Assembly (NCBI GenBank): GCA_965603355.1
Contig: CBFDCQ010000048.1
Span: 1 to 24,167 of the forward strand
Length of the DNA: 24,167 bases
Direction of reading: 5' to 3'
Source: CBFDCQ01 sp965603355
GTDB lineage: Bacteria > Hydrogenedentota > CAZGCA01 > CBFDCQ01
Part shown: piece after piece, positions 15,775 through 23,785 of the stretch
Layout: each line of letters starts with the position of its first letter
Numbering within the stretch: position 1 is the stretch's first letter
Made by a program: the position numbers and the translations under genes
Notes under the pieces: model-generated
What the model was told of the DNA's origin: nothing
The model's database searches: none
What the model saw: the letters and a program-made list of their open reading frames with translations, nothing else

Positions 15775-17187
15775 ATGGCTAAGGCTTCAGACGTCCCTCG
15801 GCAGACTATGCCCGAGCAGGATCCCATCGAGCGGGGAAAGAACTTCAACGAAGTCGCGCTGGGTTACCCGGAAGAGACGGCGGTTCTGGAAGCGAGCCGC
15901 TGCATGGAATGTAAGAAGCCCAAATGCGTCGAGGGATGCCCCGTCGATATAGACATTCCCGGCTTCATATCGGCACTCAAGGAGCGGCGGTTCGACGACG
16001 CGGTCCGCGTCCTCAAGGAAAAGAACAACCTGCCGGCCATCTGCGGTCGTGTATGTCCCCAGGAAACCCAGTGCGAGATTAAGTGCGTGCTCGGTATCAA
16101 GAAGGATCCGGTCGCCATAGGGCGCCTCGAGAGGTTTCTCGCGGACTACGAACTGGAGCACGGTGTGGCCGAACCAGAACGCGCGCCGCGCAAAGGGCAC
16201 AAGGTTGCCGTCGTGGGAAGCGGCCCGGGCGGTCTCACCGCCGCAGCGGACCTCGCCAAGATGGGGTACGACGTCACCATTTTCGAGGCGTTTCACGACA
16301 CGGGCGGCGTGCTCCGGTACGGTATACCCGAGTTCCGTCTGCCGAAGGCTGTCGTCGGCAAGGAGGTCGACTACATCCGCCGTCTCGGCGTCGATATTCA
16401 GACTAACGCCGTCGTCGGCAAGACCATGACGATTAAGGAGCTGATGGAGGAGGAAGGTTACGAGGCCGTCTTCATCGCGGTAGGTGCCGGATTGCCCTAC
16501 TTCAAAGGCATCCCGGGCGAGAACTTCATAGGTGTATACTCCGCGAACGAGTTCTTGACACGCGTTAACCTTATGCGCGCGTACAAGTTCCCGGAAGCGG
16601 ACACGCCGGTAATCATCGGCAAACGAGTTGCCGTCGAGGGCGGCGGTAACGTCGCCATGGACTCGGCGCGCACCGCGTTGCGGCTTGGCGCCGACGAGGT
16701 TAACATAATCTATCGTCGCTCCGAGAAGGAGATGCCGGCGCGTGCTGAGGAGGTACATCACGCCAAGGACGAGGGGATCATATTCAACCTGCTCACGACG
16801 ATCTCAAAAGTGTTCGGCGACGATGACGGTCGCGTACGTGCCGTCGAGTGCATCCGGATGGAGCTCGGCGAACCGGACAGCAGCGGCAGACGTCGTCCGA
16901 TTCCTATCGAGGGTTCCGAGTTCACGATTGAAGTGGACATGGTGGTGATGGCGATTGGCAGCGGCGCTAACCCGCTGCTGACCAGCTCGACACCTGAACT
17001 GGAACTTAACAAACGCGGGTACATTGTCGCCGATCCGGAGACCGGTCAGACCAATGTCGACGGGGTGTATGCGGGCGGCGATATCGTGACCGGCGCCGCT
17101 ACGGTTATCGAGGCGATGGGTGCCGGCAAACGTGCCGCCAGCGCTATTGGCGCCTATCTCAGCTCGAGAACCGCACCGGAGGAGTAG
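15775..17187 (+). CDS. nfnB: NADPH-binding flavoprotein, glutamate synthase small-subunit type (NfnB/SudA-like)
   Basis: The 470-residue protein matches the large subunit of NfnAB. The N-terminal domain binds two 4Fe-4S clusters through C43, C46, C51 and C55, and C90, C94, C100 and C104. The FAD loop VAVVGSGPGGLTAAADL begins at V144; the NADPH-binding segment VAVEGGGNVAMDSA lies near 285-298; the C-terminal FAD motif GVYAGGDIVTGAATVIEAMG closes the protein. The ATG at 15775 is preferred: an in-frame GTG at 15763 overlaps the nfnA stop but also abuts the AAGGAGGAG ribosome site. Such genes are often annotated gltA or gltD, but there is no large glutamate synthase subunit here and the nfnA partner is adjacent. 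In an acetogenic cluster it would balance NADH, NADPH and ferredoxin. Confidence 0.9.
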   Translation: MAKASDVPRQTMPEQDPIERGKNFNEVALGYPEETAVLEASRCMECKKPKCVEGCPVDIDIPGFISALKERRFDDAVRVLKEKNNLPAICGRVCPQETQCEIKCVLGIKKDPVAIGRLERFLADYELEHGVAEPERAPRKGHKVAVVGSGPGGLTAAADLAKMGYDVTIFEAFHDTGGVLRYGIPEFRLPKAVVGKEVDYIRRLGVDIQTNAVVGKTMTIKELMEEEGYEAVFIAVGAGLPYFKGIPGENFIGVYSANEFLTRVNLMRAYKFPEADTPVIIGKRVAVEGGGNVAMDSARTALRLGADEVNIIYRRSEKEMPARAEEVHHAKDEGIIFNLLTTISKVFGDDDGRVRAVECIRMELGEPDSSGRRRPIPIEGSEFTIEVDMVVMAIGSGANPLLTSSTPELELNKRGYIVADPETGQTNVDGVYAGGDIVTGAATVIEAMGAGKRAASAIGAYLSSRTAPEE

Positions 17188-17210
17188 ACGTTCTCACCGT
17201 AGGTTCCGCG

Positions 17211-17615
17211 CTACTTTCCCAATTGTGCTTCGATCTCAGAGGCAATTGTCTCGGAAATGGCACGATGTCCGAAGACCCCCACGCGGATTTTCACCGATGT
17301 CGAGTTCGAGGTCAGCGGCTTGAGACTTATCTTGATGGACTTGCTGCCGGTCGCGCGTTGAGCCTCGATACGTCCTCCGAAAGCGTCTTTTTCCGCGCGT
17401 GTCTTTGTGAGCTCAAGCGCATCCACCGCGGCGAGAGCCGCCGACCAGGTTTCCTCATACGTATTAGGATAAGCCACTCTAAGCTCGCCCTTGATAAACG
17501 CGTATGTGCCGACGCCGACACCGGCCGCCGCACCTATTGCGAGCCCGATACAGCCACCGGAACATAACAGGCTCCCGACGAGCATAACTACTGTCATGAA
17601 CTTGGCGCGCCTCAT
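17211..17615 (-). CDS. DUF3568-like lipoprotein
   Basis: The 134-residue product begins MRRAKFMTVVML and has a lipoprotein signal with the box CSGGC, predicting lipid attachment at C22. The mature protein starts with a small-residue hydrophobic stretch (GLAIGAAAGVGVGTYAF) and KGELRVAYPNTYEETWSAAL, then a region rich in alternating charged and beta residues ending VGVFGHRAISETIASEI. This pattern matches the DUF3568 family as I remember it; function is unknown. The ATG at 17615 is chosen because GGGGAGGTG precedes it; an upstream in-frame start near 17639 would place charged residues before the signal. It is convergent with nfnB, with only 23 bp between stops and no clear terminator. Confidence 0.85.
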   Translation of the reverse strand: MRRAKFMTVVMLVGSLLCSGGCIGLAIGAAAGVGVGTYAFIKGELRVAYPNTYEETWSAALAAVDALELTKTRAEKDAFGGRIEAQRATGSKSIKISLKPLTSNSTSVKIRVGVFGHRAISETIASEIEAQLGK

Positions 17616-17667
17616 ATCAACACCTCCCCTCTTCCCCACGTCTCAAACGGGTCTGCCATACGTCCCC

Positions 17668-17692
17668 TGCAGGCTGGAAGCCTGCGCTACCA
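17668..17692. repeat. Intergenic palindrome of the GCAGGC...GCCTGC type
   Basis: GCAGGCT (17669-17675) and AGCCTGC (17679-17685) form a hairpin, followed by GCTACCAC. I recall very similar palindromes dispersed in many copies in environmental genomes, especially planctomycete-like ones. Only one copy is in this window, so its repetitive nature cannot be shown here. It lies between two minus-strand genes, DUF3568 and LamG, and could act as a 3' stabiliser or weak terminator. Confidence 0.45.
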
Positions 17693-17713
17693 CAACTCTT
17701 ACGTCACGCACAC

Positions 17714-19813
17714 CTATGAGGTTGAAGCCGGTGCGAACGTCATCTTGGTCGGTTTCATCGACTCCATCTTGAGCCAAACGATCAGGTTGCTGCCCTCAAG
17801 CGCGTGGTAATGGCCGACGCGGAAGTCACTCCCGCGTTCGATCTTGCTGCCATCAATGCTCAGTTCAACGTCACTCTCGCCCCAGTTCTTGATCACAAAG
17901 GCCGGATTGATAATGGGCGATTCCTCAGTCGCCGGGATGTCCAACTCAAGAGTCTGGGCTTTGCCCGGGGAGTTGTTGGCCAAAACGAACCCCCGCTCGT
18001 CGCGGCTGTACCCTTCGCTGCTGAAGTCGCCGCTCTTCACCTCTGGTTCCGGTGCCTGAAGCCACGCGCGGGCGATGGGAGCGAGGCTCTCAATCGGCTG
18101 GTCGGTCAGGCCCATTATGAAGCTCCCATGCGACGTGCCGTCGTCATCCACCTCAACCGACGGCTCCGGTGAGGTCACTGCAGAACTGGCCACCCGGTCA
18201 GCGTAGAAGGCGTACCGACCGTCGGACGGCGCCTGGCCAACGGGCCAGTGGTTCCAGGTCGGGAACTTCGAGTAAGGCCGTACTTCAAGCAATCCGCCGC
18301 CGTATGGGATAACGCGCGTCCCGGGCTCATAGATGTAGTACGGTTTACTTGTTGACTTGAAGTTTACGACATTGATGTTGGCGTCGGGCAGATCGTTCGT
18401 GAACGGCGCCGCAACATCACCGTTACTGGGCCACGGATCCCACCTTTGCACGCGGACCACGCCCTTCATGTTCATCGTGAACAGTCCGTCCACGTTAATG
18501 TTGTCTTCAGCCCGTTCGCCCGGGTTGTTGTACGAGGCCGGTTCCGTGACGCTGTGGCGGCCTCCCATGTTGTAGACGGTGAACGCGCGCACGCCGACCC
18601 CGTCGGGGTAAATGTAGTACAGTTCGTCAGCCCATGCGCCGAACTCGCTCCGATGCATGTTCGCTATCCGGTATAAGACGTCGTTCACGGCGTAACGCCA
18701 GTGGACCACCACGCGCGCATCGTTGTTTTCAATCAGGCGCACGTAGGTATACCGGCACTGTTTGTCCGACATGTGCTCGCAGCAGCCTTCGACCTCGCCG
18801 CCGCCGCCTTCGGCGCTCTGGTCGCCTACCCACTTGCCGTTTTCGGTGACGAGGTTCATGTTGTAGTTGGTGCCGCGCCAGAAAACCATGTAATACGGGT
18901 TTCCGTCGAAATTCACCACGATATCGGGATGCTCGCCTACGCGCCAGAGGTTGTCCCATTCCGGATAAAACTTCAGGTTACAGTAGACTGCGCCAAACGC
19001 CCCGTCACCCGTGGGCAGTTCCGGCAATTTGCGCCACTTTAGCGCCGGGGCTAAATTGGTCTTGGTGGACGCATACGCTTTCTTGATCTCGTCCGCCGAC
19101 AACGCGCGGTTGTAAATCTTCACCTCATCAATCAGTCCGTCAAAAGAATATGAGGTAGGAAAGTTGACGTCGCGTCGGACCAGAGTTTCAGGGTCCATCA
19201 TGGTCTTCTTGTGGTTCCTGCCGATCTGGAGGTCCATGTCCTCGGCATAATCCAGCCTTCCGCGCACCGACTTTTCCGCCTTTAATTCACCGTCGACATA
19301 AACCGCAAGCCCGTTCCTTCTGTGGAAGGTGCCCGCTATATGCGTCCATTTCGTCATGAACGGCACCTGGTCCTTGTCAGTGTTGCACTCGTGCCATTTG
19401 CCGTCCACCGCTGCGTGCAAACCGACGCGTGCAAAGGCGTCAATCCCGAAGAAGTATCCCGCTTCGTGATCCCTTTCCTGGTTCACGATGGCGCACCAGT
19501 TGTACGGGTATGCCTGAGGTGCAACCCAAGCTTCGATGGTGAATGCGTCGCGCAGCCGGGGCGCATCATCCGCCTTGCGCACGATATGTGTGGTGAAGCC
19601 GTCGAACTTCACGGCCGTTCTCCAAACGCCCAAGCGGTACCAGAACGTCCGTTCTATCGAATCCCGCACCCCAGAGACGCTGTCAGTCGCGATATTGTCC
19701 TCCACCTCGTCGAAATTCCACCACGCCACGAGGCCATCCTCCACCGCAAAGGCCGATACGGTACACAGCGTCATCGCCAGCAGGAGACTACCCAGTTGAA
19801 TTGACTTCCTCAT
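17714..19813 (-). CDS. Large secreted LamG (concanavalin A-like) domain protein
   Basis: The 699-residue protein has a signal peptide with likely cleavage after AFA (residue 23). A LamG/concanavalin A-like jelly roll covers about 25-235: it opens GLVAWWNFDE, contains FTIEAWVAP and WTHIAGTFHRRNGLAVYVDG, and ends FDGLIDEVKIYNRALSADEI. The remaining ~450 residues are rich in Trp, Tyr and Asn and include VVNFDGNPYYMVFWRGTNYN and DELYYIYPDGVGVRAFTVYN. They look like a second beta-rich, possibly carbohydrate-active region, but I do not recognise a catalytic family. AGAGGAGA lies just upstream of the ATG at 19813. No neighbouring polysaccharide genes are present. Extracellular or surface glycan binding is a reasonable guess only. 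Confidence 0.85.
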   Translation of the reverse strand: MRKSIQLGSLLLAMTLCTVSAFAVEDGLVAWWNFDEVEDNIATDSVSGVRDSIERTFWYRLGVWRTAVKFDGFTTHIVRKADDAPRLRDAFTIEAWVAPQAYPYNWCAIVNQERDHEAGYFFGIDAFARVGLHAAVDGKWHECNTDKDQVPFMTKWTHIAGTFHRRNGLAVYVDGELKAEKSVRGRLDYAEDMDLQIGRNHKKTMMDPETLVRRDVNFPTSYSFDGLIDEVKIYNRALSADEIKKAYASTKTNLAPALKWRKLPELPTGDGAFGAVYCNLKFYPEWDNLWRVGEHPDIVVNFDGNPYYMVFWRGTNYNMNLVTENGKWVGDQSAEGGGGEVEGCCEHMSDKQCRYTYVRLIENNDARVVVHWRYAVNDVLYRIANMHRSEFGAWADELYYIYPDGVGVRAFTVYNMGGRHSVTEPASYNNPGERAEDNINVDGLFTMNMKGVVRVQRWDPWPSNGDVAAPFTNDLPDANINVVNFKSTSKPYYIYEPGTRVIPYGGGLLEVRPYSKFPTWNHWPVGQAPSDGRYAFYADRVASSAVTSPEPSVEVDDDGTSHGSFIMGLTDQPIESLAPIARAWLQAPEPEVKSGDFSSEGYSRDERGFVLANNSPGKAQTLELDIPATEESPIINPAFVIKNWGESDVELSIDGSKIERGSDFRVGHYHALEGSNLIVWLKMESMKPTKMTFAPASTS

Positions 19814-20563
19814 CGAAACGTCTCCTCTCTCCTCTCAATCGTGTGCCGAAAATGCTTCCTTGGCCGAAGTTTGGATTGACGAACCCGAACCCAGTCCAGT
19901 TTCTCTTAGATATTCGGGACGTTCGGCCGAATAGACGTTACTGTGAAGACCTTGGGAGAGCGTCATCCAGCGCCTTGCGGATTCTGTCGGCGAAACTCCT
20001 GTGATGACTTCCCAAACCCGTCGCAACTTACCACATCTCACGGAAGGAGTCAAGAAGCTTCACCCTAAAACAACACACCCAGGGCCCTACTCTTCTCCCG
20101 GAACCGGTGCGGTTCGAGCAAGCGCGCCGGGACCGTGTGAGGAGGGCTGGCAGACGTTCTCTCAAGTCCTGCACGCTTCTGTGGCGCTGCATTGTTAACA
20201 CTTTGACTACTGTTGACACCCCAAAACCAACGTCCAGCAATGGCTTTTGCTTGACAGGAAGAAGCTGTTTCTGGTATTCTAATAAGTCGGTAGGCAACGT
20301 CGTGGGGAGGCATACTCGCACTGGCCGGCAGTCTGCTCCAGAGCGGGAGTTGCCCCTATGACGTGTCCGGAATGGCGGGTATCATTGAACTGTACAATGT
20401 GGCCGGTTCCGTGCTAAAGTAGTATGATGAGGGGAACAACCTCTCGAAGCTCGCCGGGGAAATAGAGTAGACCGCGCCGCCCGATGAATGACAAGAAGAT
20501 GGGACTCTGTTGAAGTTGGCGTGTTAGGCTGGTTTGGGGATTTGCAGGATCTCGGGTGATACT
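19814..20563. other. Mostly non-coding gap between LamG and VTC genes
   Basis: These 750 bp separate divergent genes. The left part holds the ribosome site of the LamG gene. The middle (about 19900-20240) has short frames in several directions but none with family-like sequence or a good start. A promoter-like sequence lies at 20251-20280. After it, the frame 20312-20422 reads ILALAGSLLQSGSC and later MAGIIELYNVAGSVLK before a TAG; it is lipoprotein-signal-like but lacks a normal start codon and may be a remnant. A small hairpin, GAGG/CCTC, is near 20430-20443. Nothing else was identified. Confidence 0.5.
20251..20280 (+). promoter_or_regulatory. Candidate promoter upstream of the VTC-DUF4956-HlyD unit
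   Basis: A perfect TTGACA (20251-20256) is followed after 18 bp by TATTCT (20275-20280), a 4/6 -10 match with AT-rich sequence after it. Transcription would start near 20287, leaving a leader of about 275 nt before the VTC start. A GGGGAGG at 20304-20310 within that leader suggests a possible short upstream frame. Confidence 0.45.
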
Positions 20564-21364
20564 GTGACGAAGACTGACCTGTCTGTAGACATAAATCAGC
20601 GACAGGTGTTTCAGCGGTTTGAGGCGAAGTATATAATCAGCGACTTTCAGGCCGAGGCTATCAAGGATTACATCGAACCGTACGTGACCACGGACCCCTA
20701 CGCCGGAGACGACGGCCAATACCAAGTCAACAGCATGTATCTCGACAGCCCGGATCTCAGGATGTTCTGGAGCTCCGAGATGGGCGAGAAAAACCGGTTC
20801 AAGTTGCGCGTGCGCAGCTACAGCGACGACCCCGAGGAACCAGTGTCCTTCGAGATCAAGCGACGCATGGACACGACCATTACCAAACAGCGAGCGCACG
20901 TACCTAGAGAGTTCGTGGAGCCCATATTGCGCGGGAGTGAGATCGGGCCCGATGTGCTCGTAAAACCCGGTGACAGGGAAATGAACAACCTCTGCATGTT
21001 CCGAGACTACATGGATATGTTCGCGGCCACCCCCTGCATCATGGTACACTACCTGCGGGAAGCTTACCTGAGCGATCTGGAAGAGCCGGCCCGAATAACC
21101 TTTGACCGCTATCTATCCTGCCTGCCGGTCGAGAAGTACACGCCGGACGTCTGGGCGTACGGCAACGGATGGCGCCACGTCGAAGACGACGTCGTGGTAA
21201 TCCTGGAGATAAAGTTCACTGATGTTCTGCCTTCGTGGGTAGGGCGGCTGGTTCAAAGGTTTGAGTTGATCAGGGATTCAATAGCCAAGTACGTTACCTG
21301 CGTTAAAGCCGTGCGAAGAGACGGTATCCACGTCGGCGAACTGCTGGAGAACATCGCAATATGA
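20564..21364 (+). CDS. VTC-domain protein (polyphosphate polymerase-like)
   Basis: The protein resembles the VTC catalytic domain, a tunnel enzyme of the triphosphate-tunnel family that in yeast makes polyphosphate from ATP. Visible family features are RFEAKYIIS near residue 18, NSMYLDSPDLRMFW, the basic strand RFKLRVRSYSD, FEIKRR, FDRYL, and the late acidic-basic strand VVVILEIKFTD, with IAKYVTCVKAV near the C-terminus. There is no SPX domain. The start is uncertain: the GTG at 20564 gives 266 residues and the TTG at 20534 adds ten; neither has a convincing ribosome site. The stop overlaps the next ATG by 4 bp. Pairing with DUF4956 recurs in bacteria and suggests membrane-linked polymer synthesis, but the product is unproven. 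Confidence 0.88.
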   Translation: MTKTDLSVDINQRQVFQRFEAKYIISDFQAEAIKDYIEPYVTTDPYAGDDGQYQVNSMYLDSPDLRMFWSSEMGEKNRFKLRVRSYSDDPEEPVSFEIKRRMDTTITKQRAHVPREFVEPILRGSEIGPDVLVKPGDREMNNLCMFRDYMDMFAATPCIMVHYLREAYLSDLEEPARITFDRYLSCLPVEKYTPDVWAYGNGWRHVEDDVVVILEIKFTDVLPSWVGRLVQRFELIRDSIAKYVTCVKAVRRDGIHVGELLENIAI

Positions 21365-22038
21365 GAGAGGCACTAGGTTTGTGGGGAGTGGGCTCCATCC
21401 AGGTGGAACAGGCTCTGCTCGGCCTGCTCCTGGCGTTTGTCCTCGGACAGCTCGCCGCCTGGGTCTACGTCTACACGCACACCGGGCTGTCGTACTCGCG
21501 GTCATTTGTCCAGTCAATCATTCTGCTCACGGTTATCGTCTGTTTGGGAATGATGGTGATCGGGGGCAATATCATGATCGCGTTCGGACTGATTGGCGCG
21601 CTGGCGGTCATACGATTCAGGAACATCCTGAAGGATACGCGCGATACCGCATTCATATTCTTCGCTCTCGTGATCGGTATGGCTACCGGTGTCGGCCGTC
21701 ACGAGCTGGCCGTTTTTGGCACAATTCTGTTTTGCCTCGTGGTGCTGTATCTACACTGGACATACTTCGGCAGCAGACACACCGGCGACGGGTTTGTTCG
21801 TTTCCACCTTGACGCCGGGTCGGGGGGGCCGTCGGCCCTCCGGATGATCCTGGACCGCTACTGTCGCACCACCCAACTCGTCTCGCAACGTTTTCACGAA
21901 GGTGGTCGAGGCGAGGTTGCGTATAGGCTGACAATGCGCGATCCCTCGCGGGCAGATCAACTTATTGACGAGCTCCAGCATCTTGAGGGGATCTCGCACG
22001 TAACCTTCGTATTGCACGAAGAACAGGCCGAGATATGA
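21361..22038 (+). CDS. DUF4956 membrane protein
   Basis: The 225-residue protein has four to five hydrophobic segments in its first 135 residues: roughly 17-38, 50-68, 70-84, 98-112 and 116-133. The conserved family stretch IGALAVIRFRNILKDTRDTAF links the third and fourth segments, and a cytoplasmic C-terminal domain of about 90 residues follows. The ATG lies in an ATGA overlap with the VTC stop, and its own stop overlaps the next start in the same way, so the three genes are translationally coupled. The family has no proven function; its frequent pairing with VTC proteins suggests that it anchors or gates the polymerase at the inner membrane. Confidence 0.88.
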   Translation: MREALGLWGVGSIQVEQALLGLLLAFVLGQLAAWVYVYTHTGLSYSRSFVQSIILLTVIVCLGMMVIGGNIMIAFGLIGALAVIRFRNILKDTRDTAFIFFALVIGMATGVGRHELAVFGTILFCLVVLYLHWTYFGSRHTGDGFVRFHLDAGSGGPSALRMILDRYCRTTQLVSQRFHEGGRGEVAYRLTMRDPSRADQLIDELQHLEGISHVTFVLHEEQAEI

Positions 22039-23222
22039 AAGACGCGCCCAAGAAGTCCAACGTACCAACGCCGTTTCTCAGGCGCAGCAAACTTCTGCAG
22101 CGGCGGCTCATGCCGATCATGGTCTGGTGTATGGCGTTGGCTATGGTGGTGGCCCTGGGAAAACGCCGCGTCGGTTACGTCGACGCCATCGGCATGGTTG
22201 AACTGCGCGAAACGATTGTCGCGCCGCTGACCGACGGTACCCTTCAAGCGATGAACGTTGACCTTTTTGACGAAGTCATGCTCGGTGATACTGTGGCTTT
22301 CATGGATGACCCGATGGTGAGAACTGAGTTGCTCGCCGCCCAAGTCCAACTCAGCCAACTGCGGGCTGAGCTCGAAACCAACCGAGACAGGTTGCAGCTG
22401 CAGGCCGCAAACCGCGAGGTCCAGATAGGCAGATACCTTGTGAATGAAGATATGGCTCAGTTGGACTACCTTGACAGAAAAGTACTACAGGAAGCCGACC
22501 ACGCGAGGTTGCAGGTCCTGGAAACTCAGCTCCACCGCGAGGAAAACCTTGTAAGGGAAGGCGTCCTGGACGAAGCCACGTACGATCTCACCCGTGCGGA
22601 TGTCGAAGAACTTAAGGCCCGGATTGAAGAGAATAAGGTCGCGATCGCTCGCTCTCAACAACTGAGAGAGCAAGCCGGGGCACTACGAGAGGAACTTGAA
22701 GCTGAGTCCCCGGACGTCGAGGTAGCGCAGTTGTCGTCCCCGCTGAGCGAAGCTATCCGCGCTCAGAACTCGGTGATCCAGGGGATCGTGGAGCGCCGAG
22801 CAAAGCTGGAGTTGAAAGCCCCGTTGTCCGGGAAAGTCTCAAGTATATTCCACAGAATCGGCGAGACCGTCCTGTCGGGAGACCCGATACTCGCCATTAC
22901 CGATGCGACTTCACAACGCGTTCTGGCCTACGTGGATGAACCGGCCGCACGTCAAGTCGACGTCGGTGGGGAAGTCAGGCTGCTCTCGCGCGACTACCCG
23001 AGAACAGTCGTAACTGCAAGGGTACTGAAAGTCAATTCAAAGATGGAGATGTTTCCCCTGCGGTTGAGCCCGAACCCGACTTACACAGTCGTCATGCTAG
23101 ATTCCGGTGAACCCAGGGTGCCGCGATGGGGGCTTTCCGTCCTTGTAGGGGAAATCCCTCCAAACACGTTTTTCCCCGGAGAAATACTCGACGTCCGGTT
23201 CCTGCCAGCCGCGAGACATTAG
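22035..23222 (+). CDS. HlyD/RND-type periplasmic adaptor protein
   Basis: The 395-residue protein has a short N-terminal membrane anchor (about 26-42), then a first lipoyl half (IVAPLTDGTLQAMNVD, 61-76), a long coiled-coil hairpin (about 95-240) rich in Glu, Arg, Leu and Gln, the second lipoyl half ELKAPLSGKVSSIF (about 258-271), and a beta-barrel region to the end. This is the membrane fusion protein layout of secretion and efflux systems. No ABC, RND or outer membrane partner is next to it. Instead it is translationally coupled by an ATGA overlap to the DUF4956 gene, suggesting that it works with the VTC/DUF4956 pair in moving a product across the periplasm. That role is inferred. Confidence 0.9.
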   Translation: MKDAPKKSNVPTPFLRRSKLLQRRLMPIMVWCMALAMVVALGKRRVGYVDAIGMVELRETIVAPLTDGTLQAMNVDLFDEVMLGDTVAFMDDPMVRTELLAAQVQLSQLRAELETNRDRLQLQAANREVQIGRYLVNEDMAQLDYLDRKVLQEADHARLQVLETQLHREENLVREGVLDEATYDLTRADVEELKARIEENKVAIARSQQLREQAGALREELEAESPDVEVAQLSSPLSEAIRAQNSVIQGIVERRAKLELKAPLSGKVSSIFHRIGETVLSGDPILAITDATSQRVLAYVDEPAARQVDVGGEVRLLSRDYPRTVVTARVLKVNSKMEMFPLRLSPNPTYTVVMLDSGEPRVPRWGLSVLVGEIPPNTFFPGEILDVRFLPAARH

Positions 23223-23425
23223 TCCACGTCAGCGCGTACGAAGATTGTAGGCGAATTCTCCCCAGTCAGGGCGTTTCCTCTTTACTTCCAACGCCGCCGC
23301 TGAAAATAGTCCTCAAGCTAACACCCGCGGTTTTCCCCATGAACAACACGGTGCCGGAAAACGGCTTCTCACCGCACGCGTCGTCACGTGACAGGCAAGT
23401 TCTTTCAGGTCCGAACGGCCGCTTT
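23223..23425. other. Convergent intergenic region
   Basis: The 203 bp lie between the stops of the HlyD gene and the minus-strand RRM gene. A possible stem pairs GTTTTCC with GGAAAAC around 23330-23363, and a perfect 10-bp palindrome GTCACGTGAC is at 23383-23392. Neither is followed by a T-run on either strand. No gene is evident. Confidence 0.4.
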
Positions 23426-23785
23426 CTACCAGCGGCGTCCGCCACCGCCACCACCGCCGCCGCGTCTTCCACCACCACCCCCGCCGCCACCGCCGCCGCG
23501 TCTTCCACCACCACCACCGCCGCCACCGCCGCCACGTCCTTCGGCCCGGGGGCGGGCCTCATCGGCGTTAAGCGTTCGACCCTTCAACTCCTTATCTTTC
23601 AGTCCGTCGATCGCTGCCTGGCCCTCGGCTTTTGCCGGCATTTCGACGAACCCGAATCCTCTTGATTCGCCACTGTACTTGTCCTTTATAATGGTGACAG
23701 ATGCTACCTCCCCGAAGGCTTCAAAAGTCTGTCGCAGTTCCTCTTCAGTGACCTCACGCGCCAAATTACCCACATAGATGTTCAT
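23426..23785 (-). CDS. Glycine-rich RRM RNA-binding protein
   Basis: The 119-residue protein has one RNA recognition motif (about 1-80) with RNP2 as IYVGNL (3-8) and RNP1 as RGFGFVEM, where the last aromatic position is Met. A short linker and a C-terminal tail of Gly runs broken by Arg pairs, ending RRW, follow. This is the layout of bacterial cold-induced RNA-binding proteins, best known from cyanobacteria. The ATG at 23785 is preceded by AAAGGAGGACAGA, a strong ribosome site. It is a single gene facing into the window, with its own promoter and a leader of roughly 280 nt. Roles in RNA chaperoning and stress response are likely from the family, not shown here. Confidence 0.94.
   Translation of the reverse strand: MNIYVGNLAREVTEEELRQTFEAFGEVASVTIIKDKYSGESRGFGFVEMPAKAEGQAAIDGLKDKELKGRTLNADEARPRAEGRGGGGGGGGGGRRGGGGGGGGGGRRGGGGGGGGRRW
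23432..23540 (-). repeat. 36-bp imperfect tandem repeats encoding the Gly/Arg tail
   Basis: The sequence CGCGTCTTCC starts at 23461 and again at 23497, a period of 36 bp, with a degraded third unit near 23533 and a partial one near 23432. Each unit encodes about ten Gly plus an Arg pair. The array can expand or contract by slippage, so tail length probably varies between strains. Confidence 0.75.

Noticed and set aside
15775..17187. Annotation as a glutamate synthase subunit.
   Set aside because: No large GOGAT subunit is present and the adjacent nfnA-like gene points to a two-subunit Nfn or Sud oxidoreductase.
20107..20361. 84-residue frame in the gap before the VTC gene.
   Set aside because: Arg/Cys-rich low-quality composition, no ribosome site, and it runs through the promoter at 20251-20280.
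23432..23540. Regular repeats considered as a CRISPR array.
   Set aside because: The repeats are in-frame coding sequence of the RRM tail, have no unique spacers and no cas genes are nearby.
23388..23777. Plus-strand frame encoding a polyproline protein.
   Set aside because: It is the antisense image of the Gly/Arg repeats of the RRM gene, which has clear RNP motifs and a strong ribosome site.
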